A stretch of DNA of 14,437 bases from Proteobacteria bacterium UBA1148 (lineage in GTDB: Bacteria > Pseudomonadota > Gammaproteobacteria > Steroidobacterales > Rariloculaceae), in contig DBZY01000027.1 in assembly GCA_002311835.1 (NCBI GenBank), forward strand, positions 22,150 through 36,586. The letters are read 5' to 3'. The notes under the pieces are model-generated. The model ran no database searches. It was not told the DNA's origin and saw only the letters and a list, made by a program, of their open reading frames with translations. The position numbers were made by a program, and so were the translations under genes. Shown here piece by piece: positions 1 through 7,378 of this stretch (its first letter is position 1; each line of letters begins with the position of its first letter).

Positions 1-1356
1 AGCATTGGCGCTGAGTATGAATCGAAAATCATTTGCTACCTCTAGTTCGTACGTATCCTTAGGCGCAGTGAAATACATATACCAGACTATGCGGATGCAG
101 TAGAACGCACCGATCACTGTAAAAATAACCCCAAGGACAGCTAGCCACACCAGGCCCACGTCTAAGACGCTACTGAGCACTGCCAACTTTGCGTAGAAAC
201 CCACGAACGGTGGCACCCCCGCCATGCTGAACATAACCATGAGCATCATGGATGCAAACCAAGGGCTTCGGGCGTTTAGCCCTTTGAAATCATCAAGATT
301 TTCCGCCTCAAACCCCTTGCGACTTAGGGCAATAATCATGCCGAAGGCAGCGGCGGCCATAATCACGTAGGTCAGAGTGTAGAACATGGCAGCACGAATA
401 CCGTCTTCTGTTCCTGCAATGAAGCCCATTAGAATGAATCCCACGTGAGAAATAGTTGAATAAGCGAGCATCCGTTTTAGATTTGTTTGCGCAATCGCGA
501 CTACGTTCCCAACCGCTAAAGACAAGACCGAAAGCACAACTACCATGTCCTGCCAACTACTGTGAAGATCACCTAAACCTTCAATCAAAAAACGCCAAGC
601 CAATGCAAACGCCGCAAGCTTGGGCGCTGTGGCAACAAAAAGTGTCACGGGAGTTCGTGCGCCCTGATACACATCGGGCAACCACATATGAAACGGTACC
701 GCTCCAAACTTAAAGGCGACACCGACTATGACAAACGCAAGTCCTAACAAAGCCGGTACATTAGTATCACCTGATAGCGAAAAGTACTCAGCGAGCTCGT
801 CGATATGTATTGTCCCGGTCACTCCATATAGAACTGAGATGCCATAAAGAAGAGTGCCTGAAGCGATTGCACCCAGAACAAAATATTTCATGGCGGCTTC
901 CGCCGCGGTTCCTGAGTCACGATCAAAAGCGACCAAGGCATAGAGCGAAAGAGATAATAGCTCCAAACCAAGATATAGGATAAGAAGGTTATGAGCGGAA
1001 ATCATCACCATGACCCCAAGCAACCCAAACAAACTAAGAACAAAAAATTCGCCTCTGAATAACCCCGCACTGAGCAGATAGTCCCGTGAATATAAAAATA
1101 CGACCGCAATAACCAAATATGAAAATAACTTTAGTACATTACCAGCCTGGTCTCCGATAAAAGCGCCATTTAGAACTATAGTAGTCTCGTCCACGCCAAA
1201 ATAAACTGAACACACAGCGGCGCCAATTAGAGATAGCATTGCCAAATAGAAGGTTACAAGTCTCTGTTCCTTCTTTAGAAAGACATCAACGATCAGCACT
1301 ACACAGATTGCTGAGATTAAAAATATTTCTGCTGCCACCGGAGTTAGGTCAAGCAT
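1..1356 (-). CDS. nuoN: NADH-quinone oxidoreductase subunit N (partial, C-terminus outside window)
   Basis: This is the antiporter-like subunit next to NuoK (ND2 homologue). The frame is open for 452 codons from the ATG at 1356 to base 1 without a stop. Full-length homologues are about 480 aa, so probably the last few tens of residues are missing. The N-terminus reads MLDLTPVAAEIFLISAICVV. Pump residues are visible: Glu132 in LYLGLELLSLSLYALVAF, Lys216 in GVAFKFGAVPFHMWLPDVYQ, and Lys246 in VATAPKLAAFAL. The NLKRMLAYSTISHVGFILMG block and the GVPPFVGFYAK block are typical. The ATG lies 15 nt after the nuoM stop with a weak AGAGAG site upstream. It is the last gene of the canonical operon, and any terminator lies beyond the window. 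Confidence 0.96.
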   Translation of the reverse strand, partial: MLDLTPVAAEIFLISAICVVLIVDVFLKKEQRLVTFYLAMLSLIGAAVCSVYFGVDETTIVLNGAFIGDQAGNVLKLFSYLVIAVVFLYSRDYLLSAGLFRGEFFVLSLFGLLGVMVMISAHNLLILYLGLELLSLSLYALVAFDRDSGTAAEAAMKYFVLGAIASGTLLYGISVLYGVTGTIHIDELAEYFSLSGDTNVPALLGLAFVIVGVAFKFGAVPFHMWLPDVYQGARTPVTLFVATAPKLAAFALAWRFLIEGLGDLHSSWQDMVVVLSVLSLAVGNVVAIAQTNLKRMLAYSTISHVGFILMGFIAGTEDGIRAAMFYTLTYVIMAAAAFGMIIALSRKGFEAENLDDFKGLNARSPWFASMMLMVMFSMAGVPPFVGFYAKLAVLSSVLDVGLVWLAVLGVIFTVIGAFYCIRIVWYMYFTAPKDTYELEVANDFRFILSANA

Positions 1357-1371
1357 AAAGACTCTCTGTGT

Positions 1372-2889
1372 TTATAATTTTGATTGCGACACATGCTCGA
1401 GCAAGTGTCCCAGCGTTTGCTCCATCAAGTCCATTAATGGAGCCGGCCAGACCCCCAAAAACAGAACCGCAATCGCAAGAACCACTAGCATGAAATACTC
1501 TCGTGGTCCAATATCCTGAAGGGATGCCACGCCCTCATTACCAACCTCACCAAAAACAACTCGCTTCACGAGCCAAAGCGTATACGCCGCGCCAAGAATT
1601 AATATCGTTGCAGCTAGAAAGGCAAGCCAGATGCTAGCTTGAAAACTGCCTAGAATGACCAAAAATTCTCCTACAAAACCAGAGGTTCCTGGAAGGCCTG
1701 CATTTGCTAATGCGAAAAAAACCATCAACGCAGCAAACTTGGGCATCGTATTAGCTAAACCGCCATAAGCATCAATCTGCCGACTATGCAGTCGGTCATA
1801 CATCACTCCGACGCAAAGAAAAAGTGCGCCAGAAATCAAGCCATGGGAAATCATCTGCACCATGCCGCCCTGTAACGCAAGGCGCGCGCCCTCACCTCCC
1901 ATCGCATTCTCGGCAATCACGAATACGACAAAAAACCCCAACGTCACAAACCCCATATGCGCAATAGATGAGTACGCAATAAGTTTCTTCATGTCCTGCT
2001 GAGCCAACGCTACAAAAGAAATGTAGATAATCGCAATTAACGACAAGCTAATCATCAAACCCGCAAAGTACTGGCTCGCATCAGGGGTGATAGGCAAGCT
2101 GAAGCGAACAAACCCGTAACCACCCATCTTCAGCAATACGGCAGCTAGCATTACTGAACCCCCCGTCGGAGCTTCGACATGCGCGTCTGGCAGCCAGGTG
2201 TGCACCGGCCACATTGGGACTTTTACGGCGAAAGCTAATAGGAGCGCAAAGAAGATTAAGGTCTGTTCGCGCATGTTCAAAGGCAATTCATGAAAACTCG
2301 TGATCTCATAAGTTCCGGCCTGCAGGTACATGTAGATAAGTGCGACCAGCATAAATACAGATCCGAGGAACGTGTAGAGAAAGAATTTTACCGTGGCGTA
2401 AATCCGCCTCTCACCTCCCCACACCCCTATGATGATAAACATCGGTATCAGCATGGCTTCCCAAAAAACATAGAAAAGGAGGCCATCAAGTGAAGAAAAA
2501 ACACCTATCATCATTCCTTCAAGAAACAGAAACGCTGCAAAATATTGGGAGGGCCGCAGTTCGATAACCTCCCACCCGGCAATAACAACAAGCGGGGTTA
2601 GAAATGTAGTAAGTAAAACCAAGGGCAACGAGATACCGTCCAACCCCACGTGGTAATACGCATTAAAGTGTGTAATCCACTGAAACCGTTCGATAAATTG
2701 CATATTAGACGTATCAATATCAAAACCACTATAGAGTTGAAGACTCAAGATGAACGTCGCAGTAGATGCTACAAGCGCAACAATTTTACCGAGACGGACA
2801 CCTTTCTCCGTTGAACCCAGAGCAAGAATCAAAATTCCTGCCGCTATGGGAAACCAAATGAGAATGCTAAGAGTTGGAATATTCGCCAC
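1372..2889 (-). CDS. nuoM: NADH-quinone oxidoreductase subunit M
   Basis: This is the middle antiporter-like proton-pump subunit (ND4 homologue), 505 aa, the normal length, with about 14 hydrophobic helices. Pump residues are visible: Glu144 in YVFWEAMLIPMFIIIG, Lys223 in FAVKVPMWPVHTWLPDAHVE, and Lys254 in VLLKMGGYGF. The start is GTG at 2889, giving MANIPTLSILIWFPI, which matches the usual N-terminal helix. No Shine-Dalgarno sequence can be seen in front of it (the preceding bases are CTACTGATTCT). The start lies 4 nt after the nuoL stop, so re-initiation by ribosomes leaving nuoL is the likely mode. The TAA stop is 15 nt before nuoN. Confidence 0.96.
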   Translation of the reverse strand: MANIPTLSILIWFPIAAGILILALGSTEKGVRLGKIVALVASTATFILSLQLYSGFDIDTSNMQFIERFQWITHFNAYYHVGLDGISLPLVLLTTFLTPLVVIAGWEVIELRPSQYFAAFLFLEGMMIGVFSSLDGLLFYVFWEAMLIPMFIIIGVWGGERRIYATVKFFLYTFLGSVFMLVALIYMYLQAGTYEITSFHELPLNMREQTLIFFALLLAFAVKVPMWPVHTWLPDAHVEAPTGGSVMLAAVLLKMGGYGFVRFSLPITPDASQYFAGLMISLSLIAIIYISFVALAQQDMKKLIAYSSIAHMGFVTLGFFVVFVIAENAMGGEGARLALQGGMVQMISHGLISGALFLCVGVMYDRLHSRQIDAYGGLANTMPKFAALMVFFALANAGLPGTSGFVGEFLVILGSFQASIWLAFLAATILILGAAYTLWLVKRVVFGEVGNEGVASLQDIGPREYFMLVVLAIAVLFLGVWPAPLMDLMEQTLGHLLEHVSQSKL

Positions 2890-2893
2890 AGAA

Positions 2894-4852
2894 TCAGTAG
2901 CTAAAAACTAGCCAGCCTAGAATCACTGCCAAACCGATAATCATGGCAAAAGCATAGTGATAGAGGTAACCAGATTGAAGCGTCCTAATGAGTCTAGAAA
3001 AGAGTCTAATAGTCTGTGCTGTACCATTCACAACAATCCCGTCAATCAAAACTTCATCCCCTATCCGCCAGAACAAGCTCGCTAACAAACGTATATTTTT
3101 TGAAATGACGATTTCATTAAACCAATCAAAGTAATATTTGTTATCCAACACTTTGTAAAACAGCGCAAAGCGTTCCCGAAAGCGCCCTGGGAGGTCTGGC
3201 CGTTTTAAGTATAAGAACCATGCAGTTAGCGCGCCCGCAAGCACCATATACAAAGTAACGGAACTGGTCGCCGCATGAGCGATGAATGTCAGTGGACCAT
3301 GGAATTCTTGACCGAGTTGTGCCACAACGCCTGGGTCTTGCAAAACAAATATCGAGTCATTGAAGAATTCTCCGAAAAGCACAGGTCCGATAGTGAACCA
3401 GCCAATTAAAACGGATGGCACAGCCAACATGATCAGCGGAACTGTAATAACGGCTGGCGACTCCTTGAGAGTCTTCTTCGCGTGAGGGTCTATGCGCTCC
3501 TCACCATGGAAAACAATGAAAAACATCCTAAAACTATAAAGTGCTGTCACAAATACCCCTAGTAATACACACCAATATGCGTAATGAGCACCCGGCGTGG
3601 TAGAGAGATGAACTACCTCGATCAGTGCATCTTTAGAGAAAAATCCGGAAAAACCTGGAAACCCAACTAATGCTAAAGTTCCTATCAGTGCCGTCCAATA
3701 CGTGATTGGCATATATTTTTTCAACCCCCCCATCTTGCGAATATCCTGTTCGTGATGGAGGGCAATAATGACGGACCCTGCCGCAAGAAAAAGCAGCGCC
3801 TTAAAGAACGCGTGGGTCATCAGGTGGAAAATACTAGCCGCGTACGCCGACGCCCCTAGAGCCACAGTCATGTAGCCGAGCTGTGAAAGCGTCGAATACG
3901 CCACCACTCGCTTGATATCCTGCTGAACGATGCCCAGTAACCCGGTGAAGATCGCAGTCGTCGCGCCTATAACTAAAACTACGCTCAAAGCTGTCTGAGA
4001 ATACTCAAACAGAGGGGACATTCTAGCCACCATGAAGATCCCTGCCGTCACCATGGTCGCAGCATGAATGAGCGCCGAAATGGGAGTTGGGCCTTCCATG
4101 GAGTCAGGAAGCCATACATGCAGTGGCATCTGCGCCGACTTACCCATGGCCCCAACAAATAGACAGATACACGCGAGACTGAGAACCGACCACTCGGTTC
4201 CAGGAAAAATTTGGATGGTTTCCTCGCTGAGATTTCCTGCTAGAGCAAAAACTTGATAGTAGTCTAGAGATCCCGTAAACATCAGAATTGTTGCAATACC
4301 TAGCAGAAAACCAAAATCACCTACCCGGTTAACAAGAAATGCCTTCATGTTTGCGAAAATCGCTGTCTCTCTCTTGAACCAGAATCCAATCAGAAGGTAT
4401 GACACCACGCCAACCGCTTCCCATCCAAAAAATAGTTGAAGAAAATTGTTGGACATCACTAGCATCAACATTGCGAAGGTAAATAACGAGATATAACTAA
4501 AGAACCTCTGATAACCGTCATCATCGTGCATATAGCCGATTGTGTAGATATGCACGGTCAAAGAGACGAATGTGACGACGGCAATCATCAGCGCTGTCAG
4601 ATGGTCAATTAGAAAACCAATCTCCATGCTGAGATCGCCGACCGTTGCCCACCTATAGATGGTTTCATTAAAAACAGGTACCCCATCAAAAACGATCCCC
4701 TTCAGGACAAACAGAGATAGGGCAAATGAAATGCCGACCCCAAGAATTGTGATCCAGTGTGCGCCCGCACGACCCACTTGATTACCGAAGAGCCCGACAG
4801 TAATCGCAGCGATCAAGGGGGCTAATACAATGGCGAGGTAAATTCCTTCCAC
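2894..4852 (-). CDS. nuoL: NADH-quinone oxidoreductase subunit L
   Basis: This is the distal antiporter-like proton-pump subunit (ND5 homologue), 652 aa, somewhat longer than E. coli NuoL (613 aa). Key channel residues are present: Glu145 in FFGWEAVGVVSYLL, Asp179 in NRVGDFGFLL, and Lys238 in GAMGKSAQMPLHVWLPDSME. The C-terminal part (about residues 520-652) contains the region that forms the long lateral helix along NuoM and NuoN and a final transmembrane helix. The start is GTG at 4852 (MEGIYLAIVLAPL), with AAGGG 6 nt upstream inside the nuoK 3' end. The 2-nt gap to nuoK leaves little room for an alternative. Mrp antiporter subunits are homologous, but the gene order rules that out. The TGA stop is 4 nt before nuoM. 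Confidence 0.97.
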   Translation of the reverse strand: MEGIYLAIVLAPLIAAITVGLFGNQVGRAGAHWITILGVGISFALSLFVLKGIVFDGVPVFNETIYRWATVGDLSMEIGFLIDHLTALMIAVVTFVSLTVHIYTIGYMHDDDGYQRFFSYISLFTFAMLMLVMSNNFLQLFFGWEAVGVVSYLLIGFWFKRETAIFANMKAFLVNRVGDFGFLLGIATILMFTGSLDYYQVFALAGNLSEETIQIFPGTEWSVLSLACICLFVGAMGKSAQMPLHVWLPDSMEGPTPISALIHAATMVTAGIFMVARMSPLFEYSQTALSVVLVIGATTAIFTGLLGIVQQDIKRVVAYSTLSQLGYMTVALGASAYAASIFHLMTHAFFKALLFLAAGSVIIALHHEQDIRKMGGLKKYMPITYWTALIGTLALVGFPGFSGFFSKDALIEVVHLSTTPGAHYAYWCVLLGVFVTALYSFRMFFIVFHGEERIDPHAKKTLKESPAVITVPLIMLAVPSVLIGWFTIGPVLFGEFFNDSIFVLQDPGVVAQLGQEFHGPLTFIAHAATSSVTLYMVLAGALTAWFLYLKRPDLPGRFRERFALFYKVLDNKYYFDWFNEIVISKNIRLLASLFWRIGDEVLIDGIVVNGTAQTIRLFSRLIRTLQSGYLYHYAFAMIIGLAVILGWLVFSY

Positions 4853-4854
4853 GT

Positions 4855-5163
4855 CTAGCCCTTCAACGAATTCAACTCTTCAACATTGATACTCTGCCGA
4901 GTTCTGAATAGCACGACAAGAATTGCTAATCCGATAGCTGATTCTGCAGCAGCTACTGTCAGGATAAAGAATACAAAAATTTGTCCGAGTTCATCTCCCA
5001 ACATTCTCGAAAAGGTGATGAAATTAAAGTTCACCGCCAATAACATCAACTCTATGCACATCAATAGCAAAATAACGTTCTTTCTATTGATGAAGATTCC
5101 CGCGACACTCAGACTGAAAAGAACAGCAGCTAGGACCAAATAGTGCGTTACCGTAACAATCAT
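4855..5163 (-). CDS. nuoK: NADH-quinone oxidoreductase subunit K
   Basis: This is the ND4L-type membrane subunit, 102 aa, the usual length. It has three transmembrane helices (about residues 6-25, 29-50 and 62-86). The two buried glutamates that are essential for proton pumping in E. coli (Glu36 and Glu72 there) appear as Glu38 in LLLMCIELMLLAVN and Glu74 in AAAESAIGLA. The start is ATG at 5163 with GAGGTG 8 nt upstream. The TAG stop lies 2 nt before the GTG of nuoL, and the end of the gene supplies the nuoL ribosome binding site (AAGGG at 4863-4859). Confidence 0.97.
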   Translation of the reverse strand: MIVTVTHYLVLAAVLFSLSVAGIFINRKNVILLLMCIELMLLAVNFNFITFSRMLGDELGQIFVFFILTVAAAESAIGLAILVVLFRTRQSINVEELNSLKG

Positions 5164-5171
5164 TGACTCAG

Positions 5172-5177
5172 CACCTC
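5172..5177 (-). promoter_or_regulatory. Ribosome binding site for nuoK overlapping the nuoJ stop
   Basis: GAGGTG uses the last two bases of the nuoJ TGA stop and lies 8 nt before the nuoK ATG. A terminating ribosome on nuoJ would sit on this site, which favours coupling. Confidence 0.65.
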
Positions 5178-5778
5178 AGCGATCCTCACTTGGATCTACT
5201 TTTACGAGTCGGACTCGATCCTCACGTTTCACGGCAACTTGTTGCGCAATGCTCTGTATCTTCAGGCCTGGTCGCTGGCGCATGGTCAGCGAAATTGCTG
5301 CAACAATCGCCAATAAGAGAATGACTGCAGCAAGCTCAAACGCATAAACATGTTCCGTATAGAGCAAACCACCAAGTGCCTGAGTATTGCTGTACGTTTC
5401 CGGGTAGGGTTCGGGAAGCACAACAGAAAAAATATCTTGTCCTCGATACCAAATGATGTACACGATTTCCGCTACAACGATAATGGCAACTAGCACACCA
5501 ACCGGCAGATAACGTGTAAACCCCTCCTTAACCTCCTCTATACCAACATCGAGCATCATTACGACGAATAGGAACAACACCATAACTGCTCCAACGTAGA
5601 CAAGAATCAGCACAACAGCCAAAAATTCAGCCTCTAAGAGCAGCCACAATAATGCGCTCTGCACAAACGATAGCACTAGAAATAGCGCAGAATGTACTGG
5701 GTTACGACTTGTAATTACACCGAGCGCTGCTAGCACTAAGATCAGCGAAAAAGCGTAGAACAGAAACGACGTAATCAA
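5176..5778 (-). CDS. nuoJ: NADH-quinone oxidoreductase subunit J
   Basis: This is the ND6-type membrane subunit, 200 aa, with five hydrophobic helices. It sits between NuoH and NuoK and contains the helix with a pi-bulge implicated in coupling. The signature YVGAVMVLFLFVVMMLD (from residue 61, including Tyr61) is intact, as is the N-terminal RNPVHSALFLV block. The start is TTG at 5778. An in-frame TAA lies two codons upstream, and the first internal Met comes only in the third helix, so a rare start codon is required. AGAAG lies 7 nt upstream and supports the TTG. The next codon, ATT, is a less likely alternative. nuoK follows 12 nt after the stop. Confidence 0.96.
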   Translation of the reverse strand: MITSFLFYAFSLILVLAALGVITSRNPVHSALFLVLSFVQSALLWLLLEAEFLAVVLILVYVGAVMVLFLFVVMMLDVGIEEVKEGFTRYLPVGVLVAIIVVAEIVYIIWYRGQDIFSVVLPEPYPETYSNTQALGGLLYTEHVYAFELAAVILLLAIVAAISLTMRQRPGLKIQSIAQQVAVKREDRVRLVKVDPSEDR

Positions 5779-5807
5779 CGGTTATCTTCTTTGCGCGCGT
5801 ACTTTGT

Positions 5808-6290
5808 TCAACGATAAGGAGCATCTGCGGCTTTGTCCGCCGCAATCATTGCTTCGTATTTATCTCCGATCGCTAGAAGCTTATCTTTGTTCATGATGTT
5901 TTCGCCGCGAGTTTCCATGTGGTACTCATGTATACGCGTCTCGACGATTGCATCAACTGGACAAGCTTCTTCACAGAAACCGCAGTAAATACACTTAAAA
6001 AGATCAATATCGTAGCGGGTTGTCCGACGAGTACCGTCCTTGTCCACATCGGATTCGATAGTAATGGCAAGCGCCGGACAGACAGCTTCACATAATTTAC
6101 AAGCGATGCAGCGCTCCTCACCGCTTGGATAACGCCTCAAAGCATGGAGGCCACGAAATCGTGGTGACTGTGGAGTTTTCTCCTCTGGGTACTGAACCGT
6201 TATTTTCTTGACGAAGAGATTCTTCAGCGTCAATCGTAGACCTTTGCCCAATTCTGTTAGCAAAAATGTTTTTGCAAGATTCTTTATCAT
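5808..6290 (-). CDS. nuoI: NADH-quinone oxidoreductase subunit I (2x 4Fe-4S ferredoxin)
   Basis: This is the TYKY-type ferredoxin subunit, 160 aa, that carries clusters N6a and N6b between NuoG and NuoB. Both CxxCxxCxxxC(P) motifs are complete: Cys61, 64, 67 and 71 (CIACKLCEAVCP), and Cys100, 103, 106 and 110 (CIYCGFCEEACP). The N-terminal amphipathic helix, residues 1-26, is typical and lies on the membrane in known structures. The start at 6290 gives MIKNLAKTFL. It has an ideal ribosome binding site, while the longer open frame (up to 33 extra residues) runs inside nuoH and has no family resemblance. A 29-nt gap separates the TGA stop from nuoJ. Confidence 0.97.
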   Translation of the reverse strand: MIKNLAKTFLLTELGKGLRLTLKNLFVKKITVQYPEEKTPQSPRFRGLHALRRYPSGEERCIACKLCEAVCPALAITIESDVDKDGTRRTTRYDIDLFKCIYCGFCEEACPVDAIVETRIHEYHMETRGENIMNKDKLLAIGDKYEAMIAADKAADAPYR

Positions 6291-6296
6291 GTATTG

Positions 6297-6302
6297 CTTC
6301 CT
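6297..6302 (-). promoter_or_regulatory. Ribosome binding site deciding the nuoI start
   Basis: AGGAAG begins on the last base of the nuoH TGA stop and ends 6 nt before the ATG at 6290. This strong site selects the nuoI start over in-frame ATGs further upstream inside nuoH. Confidence 0.8.
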
Positions 6303-7378
6303 CAGACCGACCAAGGACCCACCTTTGCAACGACCATAATACCCTCGACCACGATCCATACGATCGTGATTGGGATGAATACTTTCCAACCTAAACGCAT
6401 GATCTGATCATATCGGTAGCGGGGAAAAGTGGCTCGGAACCAAAGAAAACAAAACATAAAGAAACTCATCTTTAGCGCCAACCAAGCAAAACTTGGCTCT
6501 GACAAAAAACTACCCTCAAGTGCACTCACTTCTGAAAAGGGTGATAACCACCCCCCAAAAAAGAACAGCGTGGTAAGCGCAGTAATTAGAATCATGTTGG
6601 CATACTCGCCCAGGAAGAACAGGCCAAACGCAATCCCAGAATATTCGACGTGAAACCCCGCAACAATTTCAGATTCTCCTTCCGCAACATCAAATGGCGC
6701 CCTATTTGTTTCAGCAACACCGGAGATAAAGTACACAAGAAATAAGGGGAATAGTGGCCAGACAAACCAATTCAGAACACTGGTTCCTGCTTGTGCCTCA
6801 ACGATATTCCCAAGATTCAGACTACCACTAGCCATCAACACACCTACCAATGCAAAACCCATGGCAATCTCATAGGCAATGATCTGTGCGGCAGAACGCA
6901 TGGCGCCAAGAAATGCATACTTTGAATTTGAAGCCCAGCCTGCAAGAATGACTCCATAGACACCCAAAGATGTCACAGCCAGTATGTAAAGTAGTCCGGC
7001 GTCGATATCGGCAATCACAAACTCATTATCAAAGGGCACTACGGCCCATGCAGCGAGTGCTGTCGTTAACGAAAGAACTGGTGCCAACAAAAATAGAAAT
7101 CGATTGGAATTACTAGGAATCAAAACCTCCTTCAATAACATTTTTATGACATCAGCAAAAGGCTGAAGGAGTCCTCCCCAGCCAACTCTATTAGGGCCCA
7201 GTCGGTTTTGCATAAAACCGATAATTTTTCGCTCAGCGTAGGTGAAATAAGCAACCGTTATAATGAGCGGCAATAGAACGATGATTATTTTAATACCGTT
7301 AAATAACGTGTAGTGAATAAGATCCGGCAACCCGAAAAAATCTAATAGGCGGTCTAGCTGCACTAGGATAGCAGTCAT
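6302..7378 (-). CDS. nuoH: NADH-quinone oxidoreductase subunit H
   Basis: This is the ND1-type membrane subunit, 358 aa, that anchors the peripheral arm and lines the ubiquinone channel. Eight transmembrane helices are known for the family, and matching hydrophobic blocks are seen along the protein. The cytoplasmic signature YAERKIIGFMQNRLGPNRVG (residues 47-66) is followed by LQPFADVIKMLLKE. The second signature, PFDVAEGESEIVAGFHVEYS, carries the acidic loop near the quinone site. The protein is about 30 residues longer than E. coli NuoH (325 aa), with added length seen at the N-terminus. The ATG at 7378 overlaps the nuoG stop as ATGA, so translation is coupled. nuoI follows 11 nt after the stop. 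Confidence 0.97.
   Translation of the reverse strand: MTAILVQLDRLLDFFGLPDLIHYTLFNGIKIIIVLLPLIITVAYFTYAERKIIGFMQNRLGPNRVGWGGLLQPFADVIKMLLKEVLIPSNSNRFLFLLAPVLSLTTALAAWAVVPFDNEFVIADIDAGLLYILAVTSLGVYGVILAGWASNSKYAFLGAMRSAAQIIAYEIAMGFALVGVLMASGSLNLGNIVEAQAGTSVLNWFVWPLFPLFLVYFISGVAETNRAPFDVAEGESEIVAGFHVEYSGIAFGLFFLGEYANMILITALTTLFFFGGWLSPFSEVSALEGSFLSEPSFAWLALKMSFFMFCFLWFRATFPRYRYDQIMRLGWKVFIPITIVWIVVEGIMVVAKVGPWSV

Noticed and set aside
2894..4852. nuoL/nuoM/nuoN as Mrp Na+/H+ antiporter subunits
   Set aside because: They are homologous, but the complete nuoA-N order and the NuoL C-terminal extension fix them as complex I subunits.
6291..6389. Longer N-terminal form of nuoI starting inside nuoH
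   Set aside because: The extra 33 residues are out-of-frame nuoH sequence without family resemblance, and the ATG at 6290 has an ideal ribosome binding site.
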